Source: JBJMQS01 sp045802605
Lineage (GTDB): Bacteria > Planctomycetota > Planctomycetia > Gemmatales > Gemmataceae
DNA length: 60,275 nt
NCBI GenBank assembly: GCA_045802605.1
Contig: JBJMQS010000046.1
Span: forward strand, 1-60,275
Reading direction: 5' to 3'
Shown: positions 25,696-35,000 of the stretch, piece after piece
Position numbering within the stretch: position 1 is the first letter of the stretch
How the letters are laid out: each line of letters starts with the position of its first letter
Position numbers and translations under genes: made by a program
The notes under the pieces: generated by a model
Seen by the model: only the letters and a program-made list of their open reading frames with translations
Told to the model about the DNA's origin: nothing
Database searches by the model: none

Positions 25696-25718
25696 ATCGC
25701 TGATGCTCCCGTGCGGCT

Positions 25719-26141
25719 TTACTTACCGGGCTGATAGTCGATGGGATTCTGCGCCTGGTGCGGGTGGGCCGGACCGGCGTAGACTTTGAGCTTGGTCATT
25801 TGCTGCCGGCCGAGCTTGTTGCGCGGCACCATGCGGCGGACGGCGGCTTCGATAATGGCTTGCGGCTTGCGAGCGAGCAACTCTTTCGCACCGACGACCC
25901 TGAGGCCGCCCGGGTAGTGCGAGTAAGATGCGTAGGTTTGCGTGTCCCACTTCTTGCCCGTAAACTTCACCTTCTCGCAATTGATCACGATGACAAAGTC
26001 GCCGGTATCGACGTGCGGGGTGTAGTCGGGCCGGTGCTTGCCGCGGAGAATCGTGGCAATTTCAACGGCCAGGCGGCCGACGATCTTGTCGGTGGCGTCA
26101 ATGACGAGCCATTTCCGCGCGACAGTTTCCTTCTTGGCCAT
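25719..26141 (-). CDS. rplM: 50S ribosomal protein L13
   Basis: A 140-aa L13: WLVIDATDKIVGRLAVEIATILRGKHRPDYTPHVDTGDFV is the family signature, and the C-terminus YAGPAHPHQAQNP also fits. L13 binds 23S rRNA early in assembly. ATG 26141 fits the family start; the ATG at 26183 would add 14 residues not seen in L13. No clear Shine-Dalgarno is present. The gene pair rplM-rpsI is the usual order. The stop TAA is 23 nt before the rpsI start. Confidence 0.96.
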   Translation of the reverse strand: MAKKETVARKWLVIDATDKIVGRLAVEIATILRGKHRPDYTPHVDTGDFVIVINCEKVKFTGKKWDTQTYASYSHYPGGLRVVGAKELLARKPQAIIEAAVRRMVPRNKLGRQQMTKLKVYAGPAHPHQAQNPIDYQPGK

Positions 26142-26200
26142 CGTCGTGGACACAGAATCATTCCCCGCAAGGCGCAAAGACATTCCAGGGCGAAACGAAT

Positions 26201-26229
26201 ATCCTAGAGAGCCGGTCCCGTTCCGGCAA
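26201..26229 (-). promoter_or_regulatory. Candidate sigma-70 promoter for rplM-rpsI
   Basis: Minus-strand TTGCCG and TAGGAT are 17 nt apart, ending about 60 nt upstream of rplM. Good spacing, moderate boxes. By eye only. Confidence 0.45.
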
Positions 26230-26280
26230 CTTAAGCCTTCATAGCCCCAGCGTTTTAGGGGAATTGAAGAGGAGACTTCC

Positions 26281-26892
26281 GTGAGCCAAATGCCCGAAAC
26301 CTACGTCCGACACCCGCTGGGCCTGCCGCCCGGTAGCGTCCGGGCCATGCTCGCGGTGATGATTACGGGCCTTTTCGTGCTGTTGCTGGCACTCCCGGCG
26401 GACAAGCCGTTCGAAATGCCTCTGTTTTTGTATTTTCTGATGAGCTTGCTTTTGGTTTTCGTGACGGCTCACGGCAAGACGATTGAGACCGTTTCGGGGC
26501 AAAGCCCCTTTGGCATGCCCAAGGGCACCTTTCGATTCGTCATCGCGGCCTTGGTGATTGCCGTCGTTGCTTGGCGATTTTGGACTGACCAGGCAGTATT
26601 GCTCAAGCGATTGACGCCCACGGAACACCAACTCGGCCAATGGCCCTATTTGTGTGCCTCGCTCTTCGGCGGGTTCCTGGTCGGCCGGCTGTTGCGAATG
26701 GGCCCCTGGCGAACCAAGGCGATGTTCCAGGACATGCTGGCGTGGGTCTCGCTCCTATGCATGATCGGCCTCGCCATCGAGACGCTGGCCATTCTGTTCA
26801 TCGGCCCCAATGTCGCCGGCGGGCTAAATATGTCGATGCTCGAAGCAATTTTGACCACGGCGATCGCGCTCTATTTCGGGGCGCGGTCATAA
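26281..26892 (+). CDS. Polytopic membrane protein, unknown function
   Basis: A 203-aa protein starting at GTG 26281 with GGAG 7 nt upstream. Hydrophobic segments suggest five or six helices: about 22-38 (MLAVMITGLFVLLLALP), 47-61 (LFLYFLMSLLLVFV), 84-97, 123-140, 151-172 and 185-199. No enzymatic motif is seen. The loop after the first helices contains KTIETVSGQSPFGMPKGTF. It probably belongs to a planctomycete-restricted family. The rhodanese gene starts 52 nt downstream in the same direction, so the two may be cotranscribed. Confidence 0.75.
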   Translation: MSQMPETYVRHPLGLPPGSVRAMLAVMITGLFVLLLALPADKPFEMPLFLYFLMSLLLVFVTAHGKTIETVSGQSPFGMPKGTFRFVIAALVIAVVAWRFWTDQAVLLKRLTPTEHQLGQWPYLCASLFGGFLVGRLLRMGPWRTKAMFQDMLAWVSLLCMIGLAIETLAILFIGPNVAGGLNMSMLEAILTTAIALYFGARS

Positions 26893-26944
26893 GAAATAGA
26901 ATCGAAGCGCAGGCTTGGTCCATTCAACGGTGGAGACTTAGTCC

Positions 26945-27319
26945 ATGGCCGCGAATCATGCTCCCGGGTTTCTGGCTGTCGTCAACGATGCGAAGCAGCG
27001 CGTGCGCGAGTGCAAGGTCGAGGATGTAAAAGCCCGGCTCGATCGCGGCGAGAAGCTCAACATCATCGACGTGCGCGAGCAAAGCGAATACGCGGCCGAC
27101 CATGTGCCTGGCGCGGTTCATCTGAGCAAAGGCGTGATCGAGCGAGACATCGAGGCGAAGTTCCCCGATCACTCGGCCGAACTCGTGCTCTACTGCGGCG
27201 GCGGGTTCCGCTCCGCGCTCGCGGCCGACAATCTGCAAAAGATGGGTTACACCAACGTCATTTCGATGGACGGCGGCGCCCGCGATTGGCGCAATCGCGG
27301 ATATCCGATGGAAAAATAA
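26945..27319 (+). CDS. Rhodanese-domain protein
   Basis: A 124-aa single-domain rhodanese. IIDVREQSEY is the first conserved motif, HVPGAVHLSKG the second, and LVLYCGGGFRSALAADNL carries the catalytic Cys and the CGGGFRS loop. C-terminal MDGGARDWRNRGYP is typical. Such proteins carry persulfide sulfur; the physiological acceptor is unknown. There is no signal peptide, and a residue stretch of about 25 before the domain may help partner binding. A strong palindrome follows its stop. Confidence 0.9.
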   Translation: MAANHAPGFLAVVNDAKQRVRECKVEDVKARLDRGEKLNIIDVREQSEYAADHVPGAVHLSKGVIERDIEAKFPDHSAELVLYCGGGFRSALAADNLQKMGYTNVISMDGGARDWRNRGYPMEK

Positions 27320-27320
27320 A

Positions 27321-27380
27321 ACGAGCCGGAAGCGTTAGCGACAGTGGTCGAAAAACACCGTCGCTAACGCTCCGGCTCGT
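27321..27380. repeat. GAGCCGGAAGCGTTAGCGAC palindrome
   Basis: Arms 27321-27342 and 27360-27380 pair over 21 bp with a single bulged A, around a 17-nt loop. It lies between the rhodanese and the giant protein gene, which are convergent, and should terminate both. Confidence 0.8.
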
Positions 27381-27386
27381 CAGAGC

Positions 27387-30300
27387 CTACTGCAGCACCG
27401 TCGAATACACCACGACGCCTTGATACCGCGGGTTCAGCGGATCGAAGTCCGGCTGCGGCCCCGGGTTGCCCGGAATCGCATTGGAGATCGTCACCGGACT
27501 TGCCGGTGGAATGCCCGGTGAGATCCAAGCGCCTGTGGCGTCGGGAACACCGAGCTCGACAGTGGCGGTCAGGTTGGGAGCGGCCCCACTTATCGTGATC
27601 GACTTTACAACCATGCGGTGCGGCGTCGATTCACTGTAGGTTGTCCCGGATGTGACAACATTGGTGCTGTTGCCGGTTCCTACGTAAACCACCGTGCCGT
27701 CCTGGGCTAACGCGCCGGTGCGGACGTACGGCTTCAGCGTCCATGTCGCGCCGTTGTAGTGGCTAGTGGCCGAGGTGATTGTGCTGCCACTTTTCGTCAC
27801 GGTTTCCGCCGGTACGGTGACGAACCACGAGGTTGGCGAAGGCCCGGCCGCATTTGGCGTGGCTGTTGAGGTATAGAAGAACGGCGCGGGACCCTGCTTG
27901 AGCTGATCCTCGCCGACAATGGTGGGGACGTCGTTAATGGTACTGCAGTAGGCGGGCTGCAGAGCCAAATTGGTGCGATCGATGATGGCGAACATCCGTT
28001 GCCGGATCGCCTTGTTTTCGACGACCGCGCCGGTGTTCGCATCGAGGATCACGCCGATCTCATTGCCAAGCAGTTCCGGCTTCTGCGAATCATCCACCAC
28101 TTCGAAATACCCCACGGTCAGGTAGACCGCGAAGACATTCGAACGAGTGGTGAGATGCTCGAACGCCTTTGTCAGCATTGCCTTCTCCAGCATGGGGTGC
28201 TGCATTGGCGGCTGCGGATTCGTTCCTGGCGGGTTGTTGAAGTTAAACTGGCTCTCCGCATCGAACATCCGACCCCGCTTAAAGGCCTGAGTGTCGGCCG
28301 GACTCGTCTTCGGTGGCACGATCTTTCGCAACAGCGTGTTATCGATTCCGAAGCCGTATTGATACTGCACACGCGTTTCGCCCGGCGGAGGATTGGTTAT
28401 GTCCTCGTGCGGAGCACCCAGACTCCAGAACGGCCGATCGTCCGCCGTGATCGTCGCATACGGATTCGATTGATAGATCGGATTGCTGTAGGTGCCGTAG
28501 CTGCCCGCTGCGAGCGGCGGCGGAGATCCAAGTGCGAGCGGCGGGTTGAAGTAATAGTTTGGCGTCCGTGCGTAGGAGCGATTGTTGGCATCTGAGCCGG
28601 CCAAGTAACCGCAATTCATTGTGGTCCACAAGGCTTGCACATCGGCCTGGGTGAAGCCGTATCGGGAGTCATAGTTGTTAACCCGGACCGCATCCATGAC
28701 GGCATCGAACACTTCTTTATCCCAGATGGTGTTGATGTTCACCTTGCCGATGTCGCGGCCACCGAAGGCCATCTCGATCGTCCGATCGCCAGTGCGGAAG
28801 AACTCGAGCGCACGGTAAAGCCGCGTGCTCGGTGCCGCAGTGCTAGAAAGCGTCGGATTTGTCAAACCGGTAATTGCCGCGGGGTTGGCGATGATGGGTA
28901 CCTTGGCGGCCGCGCCATATGGCGTGGTCGAGTTCATTGTGTACGCCGACCACTCGTCGAACCACGGAGCCGTGTGGCCCTGCCGCAATACCCGGTGGGC
29001 GATGTTGTTGTCGGTGCAGTTGTAGGGCGAACTGGCCGTCGCGTGCGGCCGATCGGCATTAATCGAGTCTGGATTGTACGTGATGAACTTCCGTGTCACA
29101 TCCCAAGGAGCGACCGCCGAGACGTGCACCAACTCCATCGGGCTGACCAACTTGCGATCGGGATGGACGAACCAATCGAAACGGTCGAGACCGTTGGGCA
29201 TCGCTTCCGGCAATGTAGCTGGTGGAGTTGGCGACGTGCCACCTCCGGTCGATGCGTTGTGGGCATACAACGTGTGCGCCACTTGAGTAGCCGCGACGGT
29301 GGCCGGCGAAGGTACGAGTTGCCGGACGTCGGTTTGGTCGCCTGACCCGGCGAAAGGCTGACGGCGGCCAACGGCCATGCGAGGCGGCATTGTGCCGCTG
29401 ATTGCGCCTGCGGTGTGAAACGCGATTTTCGGATTCACGATGGGCTGAGATTTCAGCGAAGTCGAAGTCGCATTGTAGGTTGTAAACGCGAGCTCAGTTT
29501 GTCCATTGACCTTATATGGTTCGTAAGGGAACTCCATCACGTCAACGGTGATATAAGGATTGTCTGCGGCAAACGGCCGATATGGATCCGCAAGACGTTG
29601 CAAAACAAGGTTGGCAGGCGGAATGTAAAAGGAATTCTGAAAACCGCCTACTGGCGGAGTGCCAGCCGTGGAATTCGACCCGTCCGACGGTGTTCCAGAG
29701 GGTGCACCCTTGCTATCGCTAGGCGTGGCAGCAGGAACCTGTTTAAAATCCTTGTAAGTGGAGTCGTTGGCGTAAACGTCGTACGTCATCGCTGCATGCT
29801 GATACGTTCCCGTATCAGCGAACGCTTGCGGATCGCCGCCTGGATCTGTCGGCGCATTTGTGCCTGCTACCCACTTCGGGGCGACGACATAGAAGCCCGC
29901 ATTCTTCGAGCCGGTAAGGTTGGTGCGGAAGCTCATTGTGCCGCCAGCTGTATTAGTCGTGTCCACAGGCAATATCTGTGGCACAACCGATGGTCCGGTA
30001 AAATCAACATCGGTCGCGGCTGTTGCAGTCGTGTCGATCGTAGGTATTGTCTGAGGCTTAATTTTGCTGGCGGTATAATCGCTTACCTTTGGCCTCAATA
30101 CCTTCAGGCGGTACGCGGAGTACCCGGTCGATCCATTCTTCAACCACTCGGTGCAGCGATTGCTGAAATCCTGGTAGGTCGGATTTCCGTTATTTACTAC
30201 CGGTGGCACCATGGTGTTGTGTAATTCGGCCCAGATATTGACTTGATATTTGAGGGCCTTCTTTTGGCCGACTGGATTGCCGCTACCGTCGGTCTGTTGC

Positions 30301-33300
30301 CACAGATACTTCGTCGGTGACGTCGCAGGGGGATTAGTAGGCTGGGTTGGCTGACTGGCAGTGCTTCGGTTGCCGTTGGTCACTTCCATGTAGGCTTCAT
30401 TAAGCACGACCTTCGGCATTTCCACGCCGAAGACGTAATTCGTCAATGCGGCTGCGGAGTCGCCGGGCTTAAACGTTCCAGTCGTGCCCGCCAGATTGAT
30501 CTGGGTCGTGCCATTGGCGTTGATCCATACGAACTTCGTCATCACATCATCTTCGTCGATGTAATCCACGATGTTCGCGGCCAACTGCGCGAGCCATTGC
30601 AACTGGTAATACTGCGCGGATGTCAACGGGGTCGTGGCGGCAGGTTCGCCGAGTTCGGGAATATGCGGCGCGCCAACAGCCAAGCGAAGCACGCGGAAGA
30701 TGTCCGCAGCAAAAGCCTGGCGGTCATCGTTGGCATCCTTCAACTGTTGCGCATAGGTCCCGGCCGTTGTGTTGTAGTATTTGCCGTTGCTAAGGACGAG
30801 GTTGGGATAGGGGCGAAGCGGCCGATTAAGATCGATTCGACCGAGCATGGCAGCGATCCGAGATCGGCCATCGTAGGACAACGCTTTGGGCGGATTGTCA
30901 TTCAGGCCGGCGGTCGCGCCGGCCGAGCCGGCAACGGGTGCATCGAACATCGTGTACGCGTTGCCCGCGAAATCGTTATCGGTGTTTCCCACGACGGGAG
31001 ACTTCCCGGCTCCAGTCCTAATATTGCTGATCAGAGTATTCAGCGGAGCAAACTCTTGGCCTTGCAGAGAGATCGGGAAATTCGCCTGCGCAGAAACAAA
31101 AGCCGGCGGTCCACCGGGCCCACCAGGAACATACGGTGCGGCTGGGTCGAACTTAGAGCGCGAATAGTACGTCGAGCTTCCGGGAGTGGTGCTGGTTTGC
31201 GCCGGGTCTAGCACGCTCGGTGTGAGAGCCGGGCGACCCAGATCCGCACTCAAGAGCGTGATCATGTGGCGGAGCCGATTTGCATTGGCAACAGCCGCGT
31301 TGTACTGCGCGGTGTTGTTGCCAAAGTCGCTGGGGCTTCGTGCGAAATTCTTCGGCAACAATTGCGCAAGCGTACTGTCACCGAAATCGAGCGGGCTGTC
31401 GTACCTCCCGATAATCTTGTGCATGTCTTGGGCGTCAAGTGTCTGAGTGCCATTGCTGGCTCGCAGCGGATTATAGAGCAGCGGATGAGACGTTCGTTCG
31501 GCAAGCGAGTCGCCGCCGAAACCATTGCCCGCATCCGGCACGCCATTGAGAGTGTGCACATAATTTGCCGCTACGGAGTATGTGCCTGTGGGCTTGTGCG
31601 CCGTATCCAACTGCGAGGGATCGGCGAATGCCGGGAAGCTGCTCAAAGTCAGCGGCTCGCTTACCGTCGCGCCGGCATAGCCCAGCGCAACCGCCCGGTT
31701 CGGGTTCGGCAAATTGTTATTCGGGCCATAACAACCATCGGTGTCGATTAAGTAATACGCCGGGTTGTAAAAGCTACTGTAGCCATTGGGATATGGCTTG
31801 CCGTAGGTTGTATCGAGTCCATTGGGTGACCCGTCAGCGAACGGCTGAGCAATCACTGGCGGAAGCTCGCCGGGCACTGACGTCTGGCCCGGTTGGTAGC
31901 GACCCGCGACAGTCGGGGTGGCCGCTCCCGTCGGGGCCCCGAGGAACAAATTGGTCCATTCCGGCAACTGGCCGACAACGGGCGCAATTGGTCCGCCAAT
32001 TCCGTATTGAGCCCGAACATTCGGGTCATTCAGGTACTCTTCAACATTCAGAATGTGGCTTGCGTTGATCTCGCTACGGCCGATGCCCTGATTCGAAGCA
32101 TGCAATTGCGAATACTGGTTGTAGTTGGTCGTATCCAGCGCCCGCATGTTGCCAGTTGCATTCAGGTTGATGCGGCCATCCATATCGACGACGAGGTACG
32201 CGAAGAGCGGCTTGTACTTCTTGCCGCCCGAGGTGACTTGCACCGGGTAGCCGAGGTCCATCCAGATGCTGTCGTTTCCGCCCGGCGAGCCGAGCAGATT
32301 CTTCACATCGCCGCCGACATCCGAGGGACAGGGCATCAACTTGCCGGCGTTGATGAACTTCTGGATCATCGCCGGATAGCTGTTCGGGTTAGAAAGAGTG
32401 ATTTGGGAATCGGTCAATTGTTCCGGCGGTGGATAAGGCAAGCCGGCCGCTTGCAACTGCGCGACGAGGTCCGGTGTGAGATTGTCGATTGGTCGAGGAC
32501 GAATCAATTTCAACCGGCCGCTCGGTCTGTACCAGTCTTTATGCGAAATACCGGCTTGCTTGAGACCTTCGGCTAAGAAGTTCGGATCCGTCGGATCGAC
32601 GTTGTTGACGGGCGCGACGCCGAGTCCAGACATCTTGAACAGATAAGGGCGGTGGAACGACGGCATGATAACTTGGCCATCGGCGGCACGCACCGCACCG
32701 AGATAGACGTTGTGATTGTCGGGATAGGTGTAGGGCACGTTCCAGCCGCCGAAATAACGCAGATTCGAAGGCTGCATGATCGAGGTTTGGTTATTGGATC
32801 GGCCGGTTGGCTGCGTGGGATCGTCTGGGTAACGTTCCGGATCGCGAACCAATGGGTCAGTGCGTAGTGGGGCGAAGTTGATGATGTCAAAAGTGTCCAT
32901 GCTCTGACCGCCTGTCTGCGCGGCCAGGTTTGGATCGGTGTAATGCAGTTTGCCAAGGCCGTTCCACGGCACCGTGTTGGGATTGCTGATCACTTTCGTT
33001 CGGGGTGGCCCATTCGCCGTAACGTACTCGGGGACAAAGTCGTCGGTGCCATAATCGCTGTCCTGATAGTTCCATCCATACATGGCCCGAGCGAGGCTAT
33101 TGCCGCGCATCGAGCTGTACACTCCGCGGGCATCGTCGTAGCAATCGTAAATCAGATCGCCCAAAGCGCGGGCCATGAGGATCTGCGGGTCCATCTTGGC
33201 CACTTCCGTGACCACGTTTTGTCCCTCGCTCGACATGCGAGCGGAGGTTGCGGCGCTCTCGGCATACATGACGTAGCCGAGGCCGACGACGGCGAAGAGC

Positions 33301-33371
33301 GCGAGCAGTGCGACGACAACGACAAGGATGATGCCCTTGCGCCGCGGATCACATTGTGCGGACCGGATCAT
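27387..33371 (-). CDS. Giant GspK-like type II secretion/pseudopilus protein
   Basis: 1994 aa starting ATG 33371 (GGGAG upstream). The N-terminus RRKGIILVVVVALLALFAVVGLGYVMY resembles GspK, a pseudopilin without the +5 Glu, with Gly as the likely prepilin-peptidase site. Three copies of a GspK-like strand motif occur: GRINLNAT (about 400), GRIDLNRP (about 844) and GKVNINTIWDKEVFDAV (about 1544), the last matching the hairpin-helix domain. GspK is usually near 330 aa, so this is about six times longer, with Pro/Asn/Thr/Gly-rich loops. Last gene of the operon. It may sit at the pseudopilus tip or be exported. No known catalytic motif is seen. Confidence 0.75.
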   Translation of the reverse strand: MIRSAQCDPRRKGIILVVVVALLALFAVVGLGYVMYAESAATSARMSSEGQNVVTEVAKMDPQILMARALGDLIYDCYDDARGVYSSMRGNSLARAMYGWNYQDSDYGTDDFVPEYVTANGPPRTKVISNPNTVPWNGLGKLHYTDPNLAAQTGGQSMDTFDIINFAPLRTDPLVRDPERYPDDPTQPTGRSNNQTSIMQPSNLRYFGGWNVPYTYPDNHNVYLGAVRAADGQVIMPSFHRPYLFKMSGLGVAPVNNVDPTDPNFLAEGLKQAGISHKDWYRPSGRLKLIRPRPIDNLTPDLVAQLQAAGLPYPPPEQLTDSQITLSNPNSYPAMIQKFINAGKLMPCPSDVGGDVKNLLGSPGGNDSIWMDLGYPVQVTSGGKKYKPLFAYLVVDMDGRINLNATGNMRALDTTNYNQYSQLHASNQGIGRSEINASHILNVEEYLNDPNVRAQYGIGGPIAPVVGQLPEWTNLFLGAPTGAATPTVAGRYQPGQTSVPGELPPVIAQPFADGSPNGLDTTYGKPYPNGYSSFYNPAYYLIDTDGCYGPNNNLPNPNRAVALGYAGATVSEPLTLSSFPAFADPSQLDTAHKPTGTYSVAANYVHTLNGVPDAGNGFGGDSLAERTSHPLLYNPLRASNGTQTLDAQDMHKIIGRYDSPLDFGDSTLAQLLPKNFARSPSDFGNNTAQYNAAVANANRLRHMITLLSADLGRPALTPSVLDPAQTSTTPGSSTYYSRSKFDPAAPYVPGGPGGPPAFVSAQANFPISLQGQEFAPLNTLISNIRTGAGKSPVVGNTDNDFAGNAYTMFDAPVAGSAGATAGLNDNPPKALSYDGRSRIAAMLGRIDLNRPLRPYPNLVLSNGKYYNTTAGTYAQQLKDANDDRQAFAADIFRVLRLAVGAPHIPELGEPAATTPLTSAQYYQLQWLAQLAANIVDYIDEDDVMTKFVWINANGTTQINLAGTTGTFKPGDSAAALTNYVFGVEMPKVVLNEAYMEVTNGNRSTASQPTQPTNPPATSPTKYLWQQTDGSGNPVGQKKALKYQVNIWAELHNTMVPPVVNNGNPTYQDFSNRCTEWLKNGSTGYSAYRLKVLRPKVSDYTASKIKPQTIPTIDTTATAATDVDFTGPSVVPQILPVDTTNTAGGTMSFRTNLTGSKNAGFYVVAPKWVAGTNAPTDPGGDPQAFADTGTYQHAAMTYDVYANDSTYKDFKQVPAATPSDSKGAPSGTPSDGSNSTAGTPPVGGFQNSFYIPPANLVLQRLADPYRPFAADNPYITVDVMEFPYEPYKVNGQTELAFTTYNATSTSLKSQPIVNPKIAFHTAGAISGTMPPRMAVGRRQPFAGSGDQTDVRQLVPSPATVAATQVAHTLYAHNASTGGGTSPTPPATLPEAMPNGLDRFDWFVHPDRKLVSPMELVHVSAVAPWDVTRKFITYNPDSINADRPHATASSPYNCTDNNIAHRVLRQGHTAPWFDEWSAYTMNSTTPYGAAAKVPIIANPAAITGLTNPTLSSTAAPSTRLYRALEFFRTGDRTIEMAFGGRDIGKVNINTIWDKEVFDAVMDAVRVNNYDSRYGFTQADVQALWTTMNCGYLAGSDANNRSYARTPNYYFNPPLALGSPPPLAAGSYGTYSNPIYQSNPYATITADDRPFWSLGAPHEDITNPPPGETRVQYQYGFGIDNTLLRKIVPPKTSPADTQAFKRGRMFDAESQFNFNNPPGTNPQPPMQHPMLEKAMLTKAFEHLTTRSNVFAVYLTVGYFEVVDDSQKPELLGNEIGVILDANTGAVVENKAIRQRMFAIIDRTNLALQPAYCSTINDVPTIVGEDQLKQGPAPFFYTSTATPNAAGPSPTSWFVTVPAETVTKSGSTITSATSHYNGATWTLKPYVRTGALAQDGTVVYVGTGNSTNVVTSGTTYSESTPHRMVVKSITISGAAPNLTATVELGVPDATGAWISPGIPPASPVTISNAIPGNPGPQPDFDPLNPRYQGVVVYSTVLQ

Positions 33372-33447
33372 GTGTGTCTCCCGAGCGAAACCTCCCAACC
33401 GCCTCGGCGGCCAGGCATAAATCGAACAAAGGGCGAAATTAAAACCT

Positions 33448-34986
33448 TTACAGGTCTTGGACGATCGTGATCTGCCTCGTTTGCTGAGTCTTGGTGTCCC
33501 ACACCCGAAGGCGAATCTGGATCGCCTTCACCCGGATGCGGAGTGGTATTTCGACGCCGCTCTGTACTGTCGCCGAGGTCCCCTGTTCGTACCGATCCAA
33601 AGAATGGTCGTATGTACTGGCCTGGCTTTGGTCGCCGCGCCACAGCGACCACGTATCGAATACCCGCGGCGAGGGCTGGCCAGCTGGGTTAAGCGTCCGA
33701 ATGGTGTCGTTGCCGAAATTTATCGGAGTGACAGGAAGGTCGTCAAAGGGATAATCCATGTTCGGCTGCAGTGAGCCGGCAGGATAGTCCTTGGTAGGAC
33801 CAGTCGGCACGAATGGCCGAGGCAGCGTGACGCCGGATGTGCGGCGGTCAATGCGCGAATCGGTCGGCACGTCCCACGTGGCGCGGATATCGAAACTGAC
33901 GACGTTTTCCAAAAGCACATCGTCGCCACCGTTATTGGGATCATTCGGATCCAGCGGGTAGAACGAGTGGGCAGAATACTGGAACGATTGAGTTGGATCT
34001 TGCGCGATCACGCCCGCAAGGCGCGGCGCCGCTCCGACGCCGGCCACCGGGCCCATGCCGAAACGTCGATAGGGCATCGTGACGTCGTAGGCACTATTAA
34101 TGGCATAGCTTTGCCCGGACGTTAAAGGTTGAGCGGGGGGCTGCGCCAAACTGACATCCGATAACACAAGCGATTGTGCGTAGTTAACTGGCACGCCGCT
34201 TGTCGGAGCACTTGGCGGCCGCGGCTCCAGAGGATTGAGCAACGGTGCATCGATCGCCAATCGGCGCCGGCGATAAAAGGTATACAGGGGCATTGAGCCC
34301 GCGCTCTGTCCTGTCGGTTGAACGAAGTACGCGATCTCAGCCCAGGGACTGTAAACCACTGAATCGAACCGCAAATACTCTGGCTTCGTGAGTGCAGTGA
34401 TGGCGTTCAGGCTTGCCGGCGACAACCCAGCACTGAAAAACGATGAGGTAGATGTGTAGCGGTCGCGGCCCGTTCCTTCGCCGGAGCCTGGTTCGTTTCG
34501 CACTGTGAAATGCAAGTATTGGTAACCGCTCAGGGCCTGGTTCGCAATGTTGGGGTCAAGGCCAAATGCATCCATCACAAACGATGGCTGGCCATCCCCA
34601 TCTCGATTGTTCGGTAGGCCGGTCGTTGTGTTCCAGCCGCCCTCGGGGAAGGCGGGCAATCCTTGCCAAATTCGGAAGAAGCCCTGCTTCGGTGGTTTCC
34701 AATCATAGAGGTCGAGCCGTTGCTGACTCAGAGTTGGGCCGGCCGTCGATGACTGCTCGCTCGAAAAGTGCTGCTGCGCCAAATCGCGGCGCAGAATCGT
34801 GGCCGCCTGTCGCAGGTTGTCCTGCATCGAGCCGATGCCGCGCATATTGCGCAGCGCCTGGAGTCCCGCCGTGAAGACGGTGGTCAGAATCAGCATCACA
34901 AAGATGATGAGCGCAGTCGCGACGAGCATTTCGACCAGGGTGAACCCGAGTCGCGCTGTCGATTTGTGATGTCGCGATGGCATCAT
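33448..34986 (-). CDS. Large prepilin-like protein (GspJ-like)
   Basis: 512 aa. The prepilin signal ends in LG with FTLVEMLVATALIIFVM after it (cleavage after Gly14, mature +5 Glu), then a hydrophobic helix. GspJ is normally near 200 aa; this one has a long Pro/Ser/Asn-rich C-terminal part. GGAGG lies 5 nt before the first of two adjacent ATGs. It belongs to the minor pseudopilins, which assemble at the tip of the secretion pseudopilus. 14 nt separates it from the next prepilin gene upstream. Confidence 0.8.
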   Translation of the reverse strand: MMPSRHHKSTARLGFTLVEMLVATALIIFVMLILTTVFTAGLQALRNMRGIGSMQDNLRQAATILRRDLAQQHFSSEQSSTAGPTLSQQRLDLYDWKPPKQGFFRIWQGLPAFPEGGWNTTTGLPNNRDGDGQPSFVMDAFGLDPNIANQALSGYQYLHFTVRNEPGSGEGTGRDRYTSTSSFFSAGLSPASLNAITALTKPEYLRFDSVVYSPWAEIAYFVQPTGQSAGSMPLYTFYRRRRLAIDAPLLNPLEPRPPSAPTSGVPVNYAQSLVLSDVSLAQPPAQPLTSGQSYAINSAYDVTMPYRRFGMGPVAGVGAAPRLAGVIAQDPTQSFQYSAHSFYPLDPNDPNNGGDDVLLENVVSFDIRATWDVPTDSRIDRRTSGVTLPRPFVPTGPTKDYPAGSLQPNMDYPFDDLPVTPINFGNDTIRTLNPAGQPSPRVFDTWSLWRGDQSQASTYDHSLDRYEQGTSATVQSGVEIPLRIRVKAIQIRLRVWDTKTQQTRQITIVQDL

Positions 34987-35000
34987 CGTGGCCTCCGAAC

